The notes beneath the pieces are model-generated. The model had not been told where the DNA came from and did not search any database. It saw nothing but the letters and a program-made list of their open reading frames with translations. 58,616 nucleotides of DNA, taken from contig CABUSR010000008.1 of assembly GCA_902494245.1 (NCBI GenBank), forward strand, positions 1 through 58,616, written 5' to 3'. The translations under genes were made by a program, and so were the position numbers. This document shows, piece by piece, positions 49,355 to 57,115 of this stretch (position 1 is its first letter; each line of letters begins with the position of its first letter). The DNA comes from an uncultured Collinsella sp. (GTDB taxonomy: Bacteria > Actinomycetota > Coriobacteriia > Coriobacteriales > Coriobacteriaceae).

Positions 49355-49981
49355 ATGGCAAAGTTTGAAGTAAAGAACAGCGAGGGCAAGAAGGTCGCCG
49401 AGGCCGAGCTCGCCGCTGAGGTGTACGGCATCGAGCCGAACATCCACGTTATGCACCACATCGTCAAGTGCCAGATGGCCTCTTGGCGTCAGGGCACCCA
49501 GTCCGCTAAGGGCCGCTCTGAGGTTTCCGGTGGCGGCAAGAAGCCTTGGCGTCAGAAGGGCACCGGCCGTGCCCGCCAGGGTTCCATCCGTGCTGCCCAG
49601 TGGCGTCACGGTGGCGTTGTCTTCGCCCCCAAGCCCCGTTCCTACGCTAAGCGTATGAACAACAAGGAGGTCAAGCTGGCTATGCGCTCTGCGCTGTCCG
49701 CCAAGCTGGCCGATGGCGAGCTCGTGCTCGTCGACGACTACGGCTTCGAGAAGCCTTCCACCAAGGCTGCCGTTGCCATGCTCAAGGCTCTCGGCCTTGA
49801 GGGCAAGCGTCTGACCATCATCGTTCGCGATGAGGACGTCAACGCCTACCTGTCGTTCCGCAACATTCCCAAGACGTTCATCATCACTGCCGACGAGGCC
49901 AACACCTACGATCTCGTCAACAACAACGCCGTGCTGATGCCCGCCGACATCGCCGCTCACTTCGGGGAGGTGCTTGCATAA
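49355..49981 (+). CDS. rplD: 50S ribosomal protein L4
   Basis: 208 residues. The conserved tunnel loop GGGKKPWRQKGTGRARQGSIR is present (residues about 50-70). L4 represses the S10 operon in E. coli by binding its leader; whether it acts on the leader at 48616 is unknown. AAGGAG precedes the ATG, and rplW begins immediately after the stop. Confidence 0.98.
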   Translation: MAKFEVKNSEGKKVAEAELAAEVYGIEPNIHVMHHIVKCQMASWRQGTQSAKGRSEVSGGGKKPWRQKGTGRARQGSIRAAQWRHGGVVFAPKPRSYAKRMNNKEVKLAMRSALSAKLADGELVLVDDYGFEKPSTKAAVAMLKALGLEGKRLTIIVRDEDVNAYLSFRNIPKTFIITADEANTYDLVNNNAVLMPADIAAHFGEVLA

Positions 49982-50269
49982 ATGACCGCCCACGAGATCA
50001 TCATCCGTCCGATCGTGTCCGAGCGTTCCTTCTCCGGCATGGAGCTGAACAAGTACACGTTCGAGGTCGCCAAGGATGCTAACAAGTATCAGATCAAGGA
50101 CGCTGTCGAGGAGATCTTCGGCGTCAAGGTCGTTCGCGTGAACACCCTGACGGTCAAGCCCAAGACCAAGCGCGTGCGCTATGTCGCCGGCAAGACCCGT
50201 TCTTGGAAGAAGGCCATCGTCACGCTGGCCGAGGGCGACACCATCGAGGTCTTTGGCAACCAGGCCTAA
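49982..50269 (+). CDS. rplW: 50S ribosomal protein L23
   Basis: 95 residues. IIIRPIVSERSF at the start and NTLTVKPKTKRVRYVAGKTRSWKKAIVTL are typical. L23 forms the docking site at the tunnel exit for trigger factor and SRP. It starts directly after the rplD stop, using GGGGAGG inside rplD. A 179-base gap with a hairpin and the conserved motif separates it from rplB. Confidence 0.98.
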   Translation: MTAHEIIIRPIVSERSFSGMELNKYTFEVAKDANKYQIKDAVEEIFGVKVVRVNTLTVKPKTKRVRYVAGKTRSWKKAIVTLAEGDTIEVFGNQA

Positions 50270-50287
50270 GACTCGCTGCTGTTGAGT

Positions 50288-50323
50288 GAGCTCATGCCTC
50301 CCAAATAGGGGAGGCGAGAGCTC
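50288..50323 (+). other. Hairpin between rplW and rplB
   Basis: GAGCTC and GCCTCCC pair with GGGAGGC and GAGCTC around AAATA. It is followed by AAGGTTTTGGG, a poor U-tract, so it may be an internal attenuator that offsets the downstream motif. Confidence 0.5.
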
Positions 50324-50343
50324 AAGGTTTTGGGCGTATTAAA

Positions 50344-50368
50344 TGGACACGCCCGGAACCGTGTATAC
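50344..50368 (+). promoter_or_regulatory. Conserved ribosomal-operon motif upstream of rplB
   Basis: TGGACACGCCCG then GAACCGTGTATAC, matching the motif upstream of rplC. ACACG and CGTGT can also form a 5-bp hairpin, so it may act as RNA rather than as a promoter. Confidence 0.5.
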
Positions 50369-50448
50369 GTCCGGTGTCATCGCACCCGAGGCAGAACCTC
50401 GAATCCCTGTCTGCGATGGCTAACGGATTCCTATTGAAAGGGATTGTA

Positions 50449-51279
50449 ATGGCTGTAAAGCACCTTAAGCCGACCTCCGCTGGTAGGCGTTGGCAGACGA
50501 TCTCCGACTTCTCCGAGATCACCTGCACCAAGCCCGAGAAGTCTCTTCTCGAGCCCCTGCCCAAGAAGGCCGGTCGTAACAACAACGGCCGCATCACCAC
50601 CCGCCACCAGGGCGGCGGCGTGAAGCGTCGTTACCGCGTGATCGACTTCAAGCGCAACAAGGACGGCGTGCCCGCCAAGGTTGCCACGATCGAGTACGAT
50701 CCGAACCGTTCCGCTCGCATCGCTCTGCTGCACTACGCTGACGGTGAGAAGCGCTACATCCTGGCCCCCAAGGGCCTCGAGGTCGGTCAGACCATCATGT
50801 CCGGTTCTGACGCCGACATCAAGCCGGGCAACGCTCTGCCCCTCGCCGACATCCCCGTCGGTACGCTCATCCACGCCGTCGAGTTCCAGCCGGGCAAGGG
50901 CGCTGCTATCGCCCGTTCCGCCGGTAACTCCTGCCAGCTGATGGGTAAGGAGGGCAAGTACGCTATCGTTCGTATGCCTTCCTCCGAGATGCGCCGCATC
51001 CTCGTTACCTGCCGCGCCACCGTCGGTGAGGTCGGCAACGCCGATCACTCCAACATCGTCATCGGCAAGGCCGGCCGTAAGCGCCACATGAACGTGCGCC
51101 CGACCGTCCGCGGTACCGTCATGAACCCTGTCGACCACCCGCACGGCGGTGGCGAGGGCAAGAACCACACCTCTGGTCGTCCCTCTGTTACCCCCTGGGG
51201 TAAGCCGACGAAGGGCCTTCGTACGCGCAAGAAGAAGAAGGTCTCGAACCAGCACATCATTCGTCGCCGTAAGAAGTAA
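50449..51279 (+). CDS. rplB: 50S ribosomal protein L2
   Basis: 276 residues, the usual length. Peptidyl-transferase-centre protein. KHLKPTSAGRRWQTISDF at the start, GRITTRHQGGG, and the C-terminal MNPVDHPHGGGEGK loop are intact. GAAAGGG precedes the ATG. The frame is open further 5' into the leader but without a start site. Confidence 0.98.
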   Translation: MAVKHLKPTSAGRRWQTISDFSEITCTKPEKSLLEPLPKKAGRNNNGRITTRHQGGGVKRRYRVIDFKRNKDGVPAKVATIEYDPNRSARIALLHYADGEKRYILAPKGLEVGQTIMSGSDADIKPGNALPLADIPVGTLIHAVEFQPGKGAAIARSAGNSCQLMGKEGKYAIVRMPSSEMRRILVTCRATVGEVGNADHSNIVIGKAGRKRHMNVRPTVRGTVMNPVDHPHGGGEGKNHTSGRPSVTPWGKPTKGLRTRKKKKVSNQHIIRRRKK

Positions 51280-51311
51280 TTTCGGATACCGAGTTTTAGG
51301 AGAAAGCACTT

Positions 51312-51572
51312 ATGAGCAGAAGTCTCAAAAAGGGCCCGTTCGTGGAGACTCGCCTTCTCTCGCGTATCACCGCGATGAACGAGGCTGGCAAGAAGGACGT
51401 CGTGAAGACCTGGTCCCGCGCGTCCACCATCTTCCCCGAGATGGTTGGTCACACCATCGCCGTCCACGACGGCCGCAAGCATGTGCCCGTGTATGTTACC
51501 GAGTCCATGGTTGGTCACAAGCTCGGCGAGTTCGCGCCGACTCGTACGTTCCGTGGCCACAAGGCCAAATAG
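51312..51572 (+). CDS. rpsS: 30S ribosomal protein S19
   Basis: 86 residues. MSRSLKKGPFVETRLL and the C-terminal HKLGEFAPTRTFRGHK are typical. S19 lies in the 30S head near the A-site finger. AGGAG precedes the ATG. It sits between rplB and rplV in the standard order. Confidence 0.98.
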   Translation: MSRSLKKGPFVETRLLSRITAMNEAGKKDVVKTWSRASTIFPEMVGHTIAVHDGRKHVPVYVTESMVGHKLGEFAPTRTFRGHKAK

Positions 51573-51586
51573 GGGGTTAACCGTAA

Positions 51587-51958
51587 ATGGCAACTAAGTC
51601 TATTGAAACTGAGGCCACCGAGGTTCGCGCCGTCGCTAAGTACGTGCGTGTTTCCCCCAGCAAGGCCCGCCTGGTGGTCGATCTGATCCGCCGCAAGCCT
51701 GTCGCTCAGGCCTTCGACATCCTCCACTTCTGCGACCGCGCCGTCGCCGTGGATGTCGAGAAGGTTCTCCGTTCCGCCGTTGCGAACGCCGAGAACAACA
51801 ACGGTCTGCGTGCCGACAACCTGGTTGTCGCCGCTGCCTATGTTGACGAGGGTCCGACGCTTAAGCGCATCCGTCCCCGCGCCAAGGGTTCCGCTTCTCG
51901 CATTCTGAAGCGTACTTCCCACATCACCGTCGTCGTTGCTCCTCGAAAGGAGGCGTAA
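51587..51958 (+). CDS. rplV: 50S ribosomal protein L22
   Basis: 123 residues. KYVRVSPSKARLVVDLIRRK in the core and the tunnel-lining beta hairpin KRIRPRAKGSASRILKRTSH are present; mutations in that hairpin give macrolide resistance in other species and nothing unusual is seen here. Its 3' end contains AAAGGAGG, the ribosome binding site of rpsC. Confidence 0.98.
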   Translation: MATKSIETEATEVRAVAKYVRVSPSKARLVVDLIRRKPVAQAFDILHFCDRAVAVDVEKVLRSAVANAENNNGLRADNLVVAAAYVDEGPTLKRIRPRAKGSASRILKRTSHITVVVAPRKEA

Positions 51959-51964
51959 AGCTGT

Positions 51965-52675
51965 ATGGGTCAGAAAGTCTACCCCACCGGCTTCCGTCTT
52001 GGCATTACCGAGAACTGGCGCTCCCGCTGGTTCGCAGAGAAGGATTACGCTAAGACCCTCGGTAACGATCTCGAGATCCGCAAGTACCTCGAGAAGCGTC
52101 TTTCCCGCGCAGCTGTCTCCCGCGTCGAGATCGAGCGCGCTGGCGACAAGGTGAAGGTCATCATCCTCACCGCTCGCCCCGGCGTTGTCATCGGTAAGAA
52201 GGGTGCCGAGATCGATACCCTCCGTACCGAGCTCGAGAAGGTCGCTGGCGTCTCCAAGGGCCAGCTCTCCGTCGACGTTGTCGAGGTCAAGCGCCCCGAG
52301 CTCGACGCCAACCTCGTTGCTCAGTCTATCGCCGAGCAGCTCGAGGGCCGCGTTGCCTTCCGTCGCGCTATGCGCAAGGCTGTCCAGTCTGCCCGCAAGG
52401 CCGGCGCTAAGGGCATCCGTATCCAGTGCTCCGGTCGTCTCGGCGGTGCCGAGATGGGCCGTCGTGAGTGGTACCGCGAGGGTCGCGTGCCTCTGCACAC
52501 CCTCCGTGCCAAGATCGACTACGGCACGGCTGTCGCCAGCACCACCATGGGCGCTTGCGGCGTGAAGGTCTGGATCTACCTGGGCGAGAAGCTCCCGGGC
52601 CAGCCTGTTCCCAACCCTGCACTCGAGGGCTCTTCCCGTCCTCGTCGTCGTAACTCCGAGAGGAGGGGTCAGTAG
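51965..52675 (+). CDS. rpsC: 30S ribosomal protein S3
   Basis: 236 residues. The KH domain with GVVIGKKGAEIDTLRTEL and the C-terminal GRLGGAEMGRREWYREGRVP are typical. S3 forms part of the mRNA entry channel. The stop overlaps the GTG start of rplP by one base. Confidence 0.98.
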   Translation: MGQKVYPTGFRLGITENWRSRWFAEKDYAKTLGNDLEIRKYLEKRLSRAAVSRVEIERAGDKVKVIILTARPGVVIGKKGAEIDTLRTELEKVAGVSKGQLSVDVVEVKRPELDANLVAQSIAEQLEGRVAFRRAMRKAVQSARKAGAKGIRIQCSGRLGGAEMGRREWYREGRVPLHTLRAKIDYGTAVASTTMGACGVKVWIYLGEKLPGQPVPNPALEGSSRPRRRNSERRGQ

Positions 52676-53178
52676 TGCTTGCCCCTAAGCGTATTCTTCA
52701 CCGCAAGGTGCAGCGTGGCTCCATGAAGGGCCAGGCCAAGGGTAATACCGAGCTGCATTTCGGCGAGTTTGGTATCCAGGCTCTCGAGGCCCATTGGATC
52801 ACCAACCGTCAGATCGAAGCCGCTCGTATTGCCATGACCCGCTACATGAAGCGTGGCGGTCGTGTCTACATCACGATCTTCCCCGATAAGCCCATCACCA
52901 AGAAGCCTGCCGAGACTCGCATGGGTTCTGGTAAGGGTAACCCCGAGGAGTGGGTGGCCGTCGTCAAGCCCGGCCGCATCATGTTCGAGGTCAAGGGCGT
53001 GCCCGAGGAGGTCGCTCGCGAGGCTCTGCGTCTTGCACAGCACAAGCTTCCCATCAAGACCAAGATTGTTGCTGCCAAGAACGCCGAGCAGCGCATCGAG
53101 AAGGAGATGGCTGAGGAGGCCGCTCTCGAGGCCAAGTGGGCTGCTGAGGACGCCGCCGCCGCCAAGGAGGAGAACTAA
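52675..53178 (+). CDS. rplP: 50S ribosomal protein L16
   Basis: 167 residues with a GTG start overlapping the rpsC stop. MLAPKRILHRKVQRGSMKG and the VKPGRIMFEVKGVPE segment are typical. It has a C-terminal extension of about 27 residues rich in Glu, Ala and Lys (ending AAAAKEEN) beyond the usual 137-140-residue length. L16 helps position tRNA in the A site. Confidence 0.97.
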   Translation: MLAPKRILHRKVQRGSMKGQAKGNTELHFGEFGIQALEAHWITNRQIEAARIAMTRYMKRGGRVYITIFPDKPITKKPAETRMGSGKGNPEEWVAVVKPGRIMFEVKGVPEEVAREALRLAQHKLPIKTKIVAAKNAEQRIEKEMAEEAALEAKWAAEDAAAAKEEN

Positions 53179-53393
53179 TGAAGCCCGCAGAGATTCGTGA
53201 GCTCTCGGACGCTCAGCTCGTTGAGAAGCTGAAGGAAATGCGCGCCGAGCTCTTTAACCTTCGTTTCCAGATGGCCACCAGCCAGCTGGACAACACCGCT
53301 CGCGTCAACACCGTGAAGAAGGACATCGCTCGCGTCCTCACGGAGCAGCGCGCCCGCGAGATCGCAGCGGAGAAGTCCGCTGTCGCCGAGTAG
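53178..53393 (+). CDS. rpmC: 50S ribosomal protein L29
   Basis: 71 residues; small two-helix protein at the tunnel exit. MKPAEIRELSDAQLVEKLKEM and FNLRFQMATSQLDN are typical. It starts inside the rplP stop (TAATG). Confidence 0.97.
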   Translation: MKPAEIRELSDAQLVEKLKEMRAELFNLRFQMATSQLDNTARVNTVKKDIARVLTEQRAREIAAEKSAVAE

Positions 53394-53409
53394 GACCTAA
53401 GGAGAGAAC

Positions 53410-53670
53410 ATGACTGATTCGCGTAACTCGCGTAAGGTCCGTACGGGTGTCGTTACCTCCGTCTCCGGTGCCAAGACCATTGTCGTCACCATCACCGAGC
53501 GCAAGCGTCACCCCAAGTACGGCAAGATGATGACCAGCTCCAAGAAGCTGCACGCCCACGACGAGGAGTGCACGGCTGGCGTGGGCGATACCGTCCGCGT
53601 TATGGAGACCCGTCCTATGTCCAAGATGAAGCGTTGGCGCCTCATCGAGGTCGTCGAGCGCGCTAAATAA
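53410..53670 (+). CDS. rpsQ: 30S ribosomal protein S17
   Basis: 86 residues; primary 16S rRNA-binding protein. The RKVRTGVVTSVSGAKTIVV core and VGDTVRVMETRPMSKMKRW are typical. AAGGAGAG precedes the ATG. A 118-base gap with a structured hairpin separates it from rplN, the boundary between the S10 and spc operons. Confidence 0.97.
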   Translation: MTDSRNSRKVRTGVVTSVSGAKTIVVTITERKRHPKYGKMMTSSKKLHAHDEECTAGVGDTVRVMETRPMSKMKRWRLIEVVERAK

Positions 53671-53705
53671 GCAGTCGCTCTTACGACTTGTACGTTTCCG
53701 AAGAT

Positions 53706-53753
53706 GTGCGTATGCCTGGTTTGCATACCACAGGCCGTCTAAAGGTTGCGCAC
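53706..53753 (+). other. Structured leader of rplN with alternative hairpins
   Basis: GTATGC/GCATAC (53710-53715 with 53723-53728) can form inside GTGCG/CGCAC. An alternative stem GCCTG/CAGGC (53714-53718 with 53731-53735) excludes the first. It is located where the spc operon begins. Confidence 0.45.
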
Positions 53754-53788
53754 CTCTCTTCGGTTCTTAGTTCGGAGGAACATCTACC

Positions 53789-54157
53789 ATGATTCAGATG
53801 CAAACCATGCTGAACGTCGCCGACAACTCCGGCGCTCGCAAGATTCGCTGCATCAAGGTGCTTGGCGGTTCCAAGCGTCGTTATGCAGGCATCGGCGATG
53901 TGTTCATCGGTGCTGTCCAGGAGGCTACCCCTGGCGCCAACGTCAAGAAGAAGGACGTTGTCCGTTGCGTCGTCGTTCGCACCGTTAAGGAGATCCGCCG
54001 CAAGGATGGCTCCTACATTCGCTTTGATGAGAACGCTTGCGTTGTCATCAACAACGATGGTTCGCCCGTCGGTACCCGTATCTTCGGGCCCGTCGCTCGC
54101 GAGCTTCGTGACAAGAAGTACATGAAGATCGTCTCGCTCGCTCCCGAGACCCTGTAG
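53789..54157 (+). CDS. rplN: 50S ribosomal protein L14
   Basis: 122 residues. MIQMQTMLNVADNSGARKI at the start and GTRIFGPVARELRDKKYMKI at the end are typical. L14 lies at the subunit interface. TTCGGAGGAAC precedes the ATG. First gene of the spc-type operon. Confidence 0.98.
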   Translation: MIQMQTMLNVADNSGARKIRCIKVLGGSKRRYAGIGDVFIGAVQEATPGANVKKKDVVRCVVVRTVKEIRRKDGSYIRFDENACVVINNDGSPVGTRIFGPVARELRDKKYMKIVSLAPETL

Positions 54158-54170
54158 TTAGGGGAGATAT

Positions 54171-54476
54171 ATGTATATCAAGAAGGGCGATAAGGTCCAG
54201 GTTCTCTCTGGTAAGGATCGCGGCAAGCAGGGCGTTGTCCTGCGTGCTCTCCCCGCCGAGAACAAGGTCGTTGTCGAGGGCGTTTCGGTCGTCAAGAAGG
54301 CCGTCAAGCCCAACGCTGCCAACCAGCAGGGCGGCATCGTTTCGCAGGAGGCTCCCATCGACGCCTCCAACGTCAATCTCGTTTGCCCCGAGTGCGGTAA
54401 GGTTACCCGCGTCGGTCACGAGAAGGACGGCAAGAACAAGCTGCGCGTCTGCAAGAAGTGCGGCCACAAGTTCTAA
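54171..54476 (+). CDS. rplX: 50S ribosomal protein L24
   Basis: 101 residues. KKGDKVQVLSGKDRGKQG is the KOW-motif start. A C-terminal zinc-ribbon-like CPECGK and CKKCG pair is present. GGGGAGA precedes the ATG. It is the last gene of the run: a strong terminator follows, and rplE, which normally comes next, is absent. Confidence 0.98.
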   Translation: MYIKKGDKVQVLSGKDRGKQGVVLRALPAENKVVVEGVSVVKKAVKPNAANQQGGIVSQEAPIDASNVNLVCPECGKVTRVGHEKDGKNKLRVCKKCGHKF

Positions 54477-54503
54477 GCTGCCCGCAACATTAAGTTGCTA
54501 GCA

Positions 54504-54538
54504 AAGGCCCGGATGCCACGGCACCCGGGCCTTTTTTG
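54504..54538 (+). terminator. Terminator after rplX
   Basis: AAGGCCCGG and CCGGGCCTT enclose TGCC/GGCA, followed by TTTTTT. It closes the ribosomal-protein run. Confidence 0.9.
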
Positions 54539-54555
54539 ATCCCTATTCATTGGGT

Positions 54556-54582
54556 ACTCATTGGGGACAGGCTTAAATGAGT
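54556..54582. repeat. Constant-loop hairpin (copy T8)
   Basis: ACTCATT and AATGAGT form a perfect 7-bp stem around GGGGACAGG, the inverse of the shared CCTGTCCCC loop. The following 320 bases to the oxidoreductase gene hold several GTGCGT/ACGCAC words but no gene and no clear promoter. Confidence 0.65.
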
Positions 54583-54905
54583 GATTGCGCGCACGAAGGC
54601 TGGCGTGACAGTTGGTCAGCTTGTGCGTTGCTGCGGACTCGGTGAGGCAACGGTTAAAAGGGCAACTGTTGGCTGGCGCGACGCCTCAAATGATCCGTTT
54701 TCCTCCGTCCCCAAGGGATCAGGTGATGCGTATTTGTGTGTAGTTACGTGCGTAGGATTGCGTGACTGTGCTTGTATATGCGCCATCTGCTGCTGAATTT
54801 TGACCATTTAGCGGTAATACACGCAGAAGCACGCACATACACGCGCATTTGTGCGAATATAGAGCTGTCAGAAATAAAAGACTTTTCACGACGCAGGAGG
54901 CAGAT

Positions 54906-55985
54906 ATGGCAGATTGTAAACAGGCTCCGCTTGATGCTGCGGCAGCCGCAAAGGCAGCGTTCGCTTCGGTCCAGGACAAGCCATTCCCCGATGATATCTT
55001 TACGGCTCCCGAGCTTCGTTGGGCTGTGATCGGGTGCGGTGTTATCGCCAACCAGATGGCCCAGTCTCTCGCTCTTTCCGGCCGCAAGCTTGCGGGCGTC
55101 GCCAACCGCACGCTGTCCAAGGCTCAGGCTTTTGCCGATCAGTATGGCATCGAGAAGGTCTACGAATCGGTCGAGGACCTCTATGCCGATCCGAACATCG
55201 ACGCGATCTATATCACCACGCCGCATAACACGCACATCACCTATCTGCGTGCGGCCCTGGCAGCTGGCAAGCACGTGCTTTGCGAGAAGGCCATCACCCT
55301 CAACTCCGCCGAGCTCGACGAGGCGCGTGCCATTGCCGACGAGCATAACGTGATCCTCATGGACGCCACTACGGTGCTCCATATGCCCTTGTATCAGGAG
55401 CTGCGCCGCCGCATGGATGTCGGCGAGTTTGGCCGCATGAACCTCGCCCAACTCAACTTTGGCAGCTACAAGGAGTACGGCGACCTGACCAACCGTTTCT
55501 ACAATCGCAACCTTGCTGGCGGTGCCATGCTCGACATTGGCGTGTATGCCCTGTCCGTCATGCGCCTGTTTATGGCCAGCCAGCCAGCCGAGGTCGTGTC
55601 TCTGGGCAATACCTGCGAGACTGGCGTTGACGTCGCGGGTGGCATTGTCTGCCGTAATGCTGAGCAGCAGCTGGGCGTTGTGAGCCTTACGCTCCACTCC
55701 AAGCAGCCCAAGCGCTCGGTCATCAGCTTCGATAAGTGCTATATCGAGGTCAACGAGTATCCGCGTGCCGACCATGCGACCATCGTGTGGACTGCGGACG
55801 GTCACCGTGAGGAGGTCCACGCTGGCACCGAGGCATACGCTCTGTGCTACGAGATGGCCGACCTGGAGAAGGCCGTTGCCGGCGATGATTCGAAGCGCGA
55901 GCTTCTGGGCTATGCTTCTGATGTTATGGAGCTGATGACCAAGCTCCGCGCCGACTGGGGAGTCGTGTACCCCGAGGAGGAGTAA
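54906..55985 (+). CDS. Gfo/Idh/MocA-family oxidoreductase
   Basis: 359 residues. The NAD-binding Rossmann motif is VIGCGVIANQ (41-50), and the catalytic-lysine signature is CEKAI. The C-terminal substrate domain contains GGAMLDIGVYALSVMRLF. Family members oxidise sugars, inositols or dihydrodiols. AGGAGG precedes the ATG at 54906. The DeoR regulator gene begins three bases after its stop, so the pair is an operon, consistent with a sugar substrate. Confidence 0.9.
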   Translation: MADCKQAPLDAAAAAKAAFASVQDKPFPDDIFTAPELRWAVIGCGVIANQMAQSLALSGRKLAGVANRTLSKAQAFADQYGIEKVYESVEDLYADPNIDAIYITTPHNTHITYLRAALAAGKHVLCEKAITLNSAELDEARAIADEHNVILMDATTVLHMPLYQELRRRMDVGEFGRMNLAQLNFGSYKEYGDLTNRFYNRNLAGGAMLDIGVYALSVMRLFMASQPAEVVSLGNTCETGVDVAGGIVCRNAEQQLGVVSLTLHSKQPKRSVISFDKCYIEVNEYPRADHATIVWTADGHREEVHAGTEAYALCYEMADLEKAVAGDDSKRELLGYASDVMELMTKLRADWGVVYPEEE

Positions 55986-55988
55986 GCG

Positions 55989-56735
55989 ATGCTTGCGGAA
56001 GATAGGCTCAACGCGATCGTGACGATGGTGCAGCAGGCCGGCTCGGTTACCGTGCCGGAGCTTGCTGAAGCCCTGGGCGTGACGGCGTCTACCATTCGGC
56101 GCGACTTGCAGGCGCTCGACCGTGCACACCGTATCGCCAAGGTGCACGGAGGCGCGACGAGTCTGGAGCGTGCGCACGTGACGCGCGACCTGACGATCAG
56201 CGAGCGCAGTGATCTCCATAACGATGACAAGGAGCGCATCTGCGCCCGTGCGGCGGCGCTTGTGGAGCCCGAGAGCTTTGTGTACATCGATTCAGGTTCG
56301 ACGACGCTTAGGCTCATCGAGCATCTTCCGCGCCTTGAGGGCGTCACCTATGTGACCGATTCTGTGCTCCATGCTCAGCACCTCGCTCTGCGCGGCATGC
56401 GCACCGTGGTGCTGGGCGGCGAGCTCAAGCCCGAGACTGAAGCACTCGTTGGCCCCGATGCCTTGGCAACCCTGGACCGCTATAACTTCAACTGCGGCTT
56501 TTGGGGTTCCAATGGCATCGCCGCCGAGCAAGGTCTCACCACACCGGATATCGAGGAAGCGCAGGTCAAGCGTATCTCGATGCGCCATACCGCCAAACGC
56601 TTCGTAATCTCGGACGCCAGCAAATTTGGCATGGTGGCGCCCGTCAAGTTTGCGGACTTCCGCGACGCAACGATTATCACTACGGGCGAGGTGCCCGCCA
56701 AGTACCAGTCGATGGACAACGTCATCACGGTCTAG
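55989..56735 (+). CDS. DeoR-family transcriptional regulator
   Basis: 248 residues. The N-terminal winged helix VTVPELAEALGVTASTIRRDLQAL and the following KVHGGA are the DeoR signature. The C-terminal sugar-phosphate-sensing domain has YIDSGSTTLRLIEHL and ISDASKFGM. It probably senses a phosphorylated sugar and controls the oxidoreductase gene with which it is co-transcribed. Confidence 0.93.
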   Translation: MLAEDRLNAIVTMVQQAGSVTVPELAEALGVTASTIRRDLQALDRAHRIAKVHGGATSLERAHVTRDLTISERSDLHNDDKERICARAAALVEPESFVYIDSGSTTLRLIEHLPRLEGVTYVTDSVLHAQHLALRGMRTVVLGGELKPETEALVGPDALATLDRYNFNCGFWGSNGIAAEQGLTTPDIEEAQVKRISMRHTAKRFVISDASKFGMVAPVKFADFRDATIITTGEVPAKYQSMDNVITV

Positions 56736-56774
56736 CGACAGGGCAAGGTCAAAACCATTTAGGTTCCTCAATAG

Positions 56775-56812
56775 AAAAGCGGCAACACCCTCGATGGGCG
56801 ATGCCGCTTTTG
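56775..56812 (+). terminator. Terminator of the oxidoreductase-regulator operon
   Basis: AAAAGCGGCA pairs with TGCCGCTTTT around a 17-base loop containing CCCTCGATGGG. Confidence 0.85.
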
Positions 56813-56826
56813 TTGTCTGCCGTTTT

Positions 56827-57044
56827 GTCTAAATCTGTAACAACTAGACCGTTAAAAGTGGGCTAGGCGTTACAGATTGAGATACTTCCGAACCTTGCCG
56901 TCCCTTTGTCTCGATCTGTAACATCTGGGACCGATTTTGACGAGTTATTGTTACAGATTGAGATTTTCCCTTGAGGGGGATTCGAATGTCTCGATCTGTA
57001 ACAGATAGAACGGAAAATGGGTTCTAACTGTTACAGATCGAGAC
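56827..57044. repeat. Array of three tandem palindromes (about 80-bp period)
   Basis: Units at 56827-56883, 56908-56964 and 56988-57044 each have GTCTCGATCTGTAACA (or a close variant) on the left and TGTTACAGATCGAGAC (or a variant) on the right. Stems are conserved and centres vary (25-27 bases, each with an A/T run and a small inner stem). Unit 3 is perfectly paired over 16 bases. The array fills the gap between two convergent transcription units. Confidence 0.85.
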
Positions 57045-57075
57045 GTTTTGGGACCGCGGCTGAGCCATTGGGGCA

Positions 57076-57115
57076 AAACCACCACAAAGGTGCCTGTCCC
57101 CATTGTGGTGGTTTA
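57076..57115 (-). terminator. Terminator of the RluA operon, constant-loop hairpin (copy T5)
   Basis: AAACCACCACAA pairs with TTGTGGTGGTTT around a loop with CCTGTCCCC. On the minus strand it ends in TTTT and overlaps the RluA stop codon. The stem differs from T1 (CCGCCGCA) by compensated changes. Confidence 0.8.

Noticed and set aside
56827..57044. CRISPR-like array
   Set aside because: The repeated parts are inverted stems around variable centres, not identical direct repeats with uniform spacers. Only three units exist and no cas genes are nearby.
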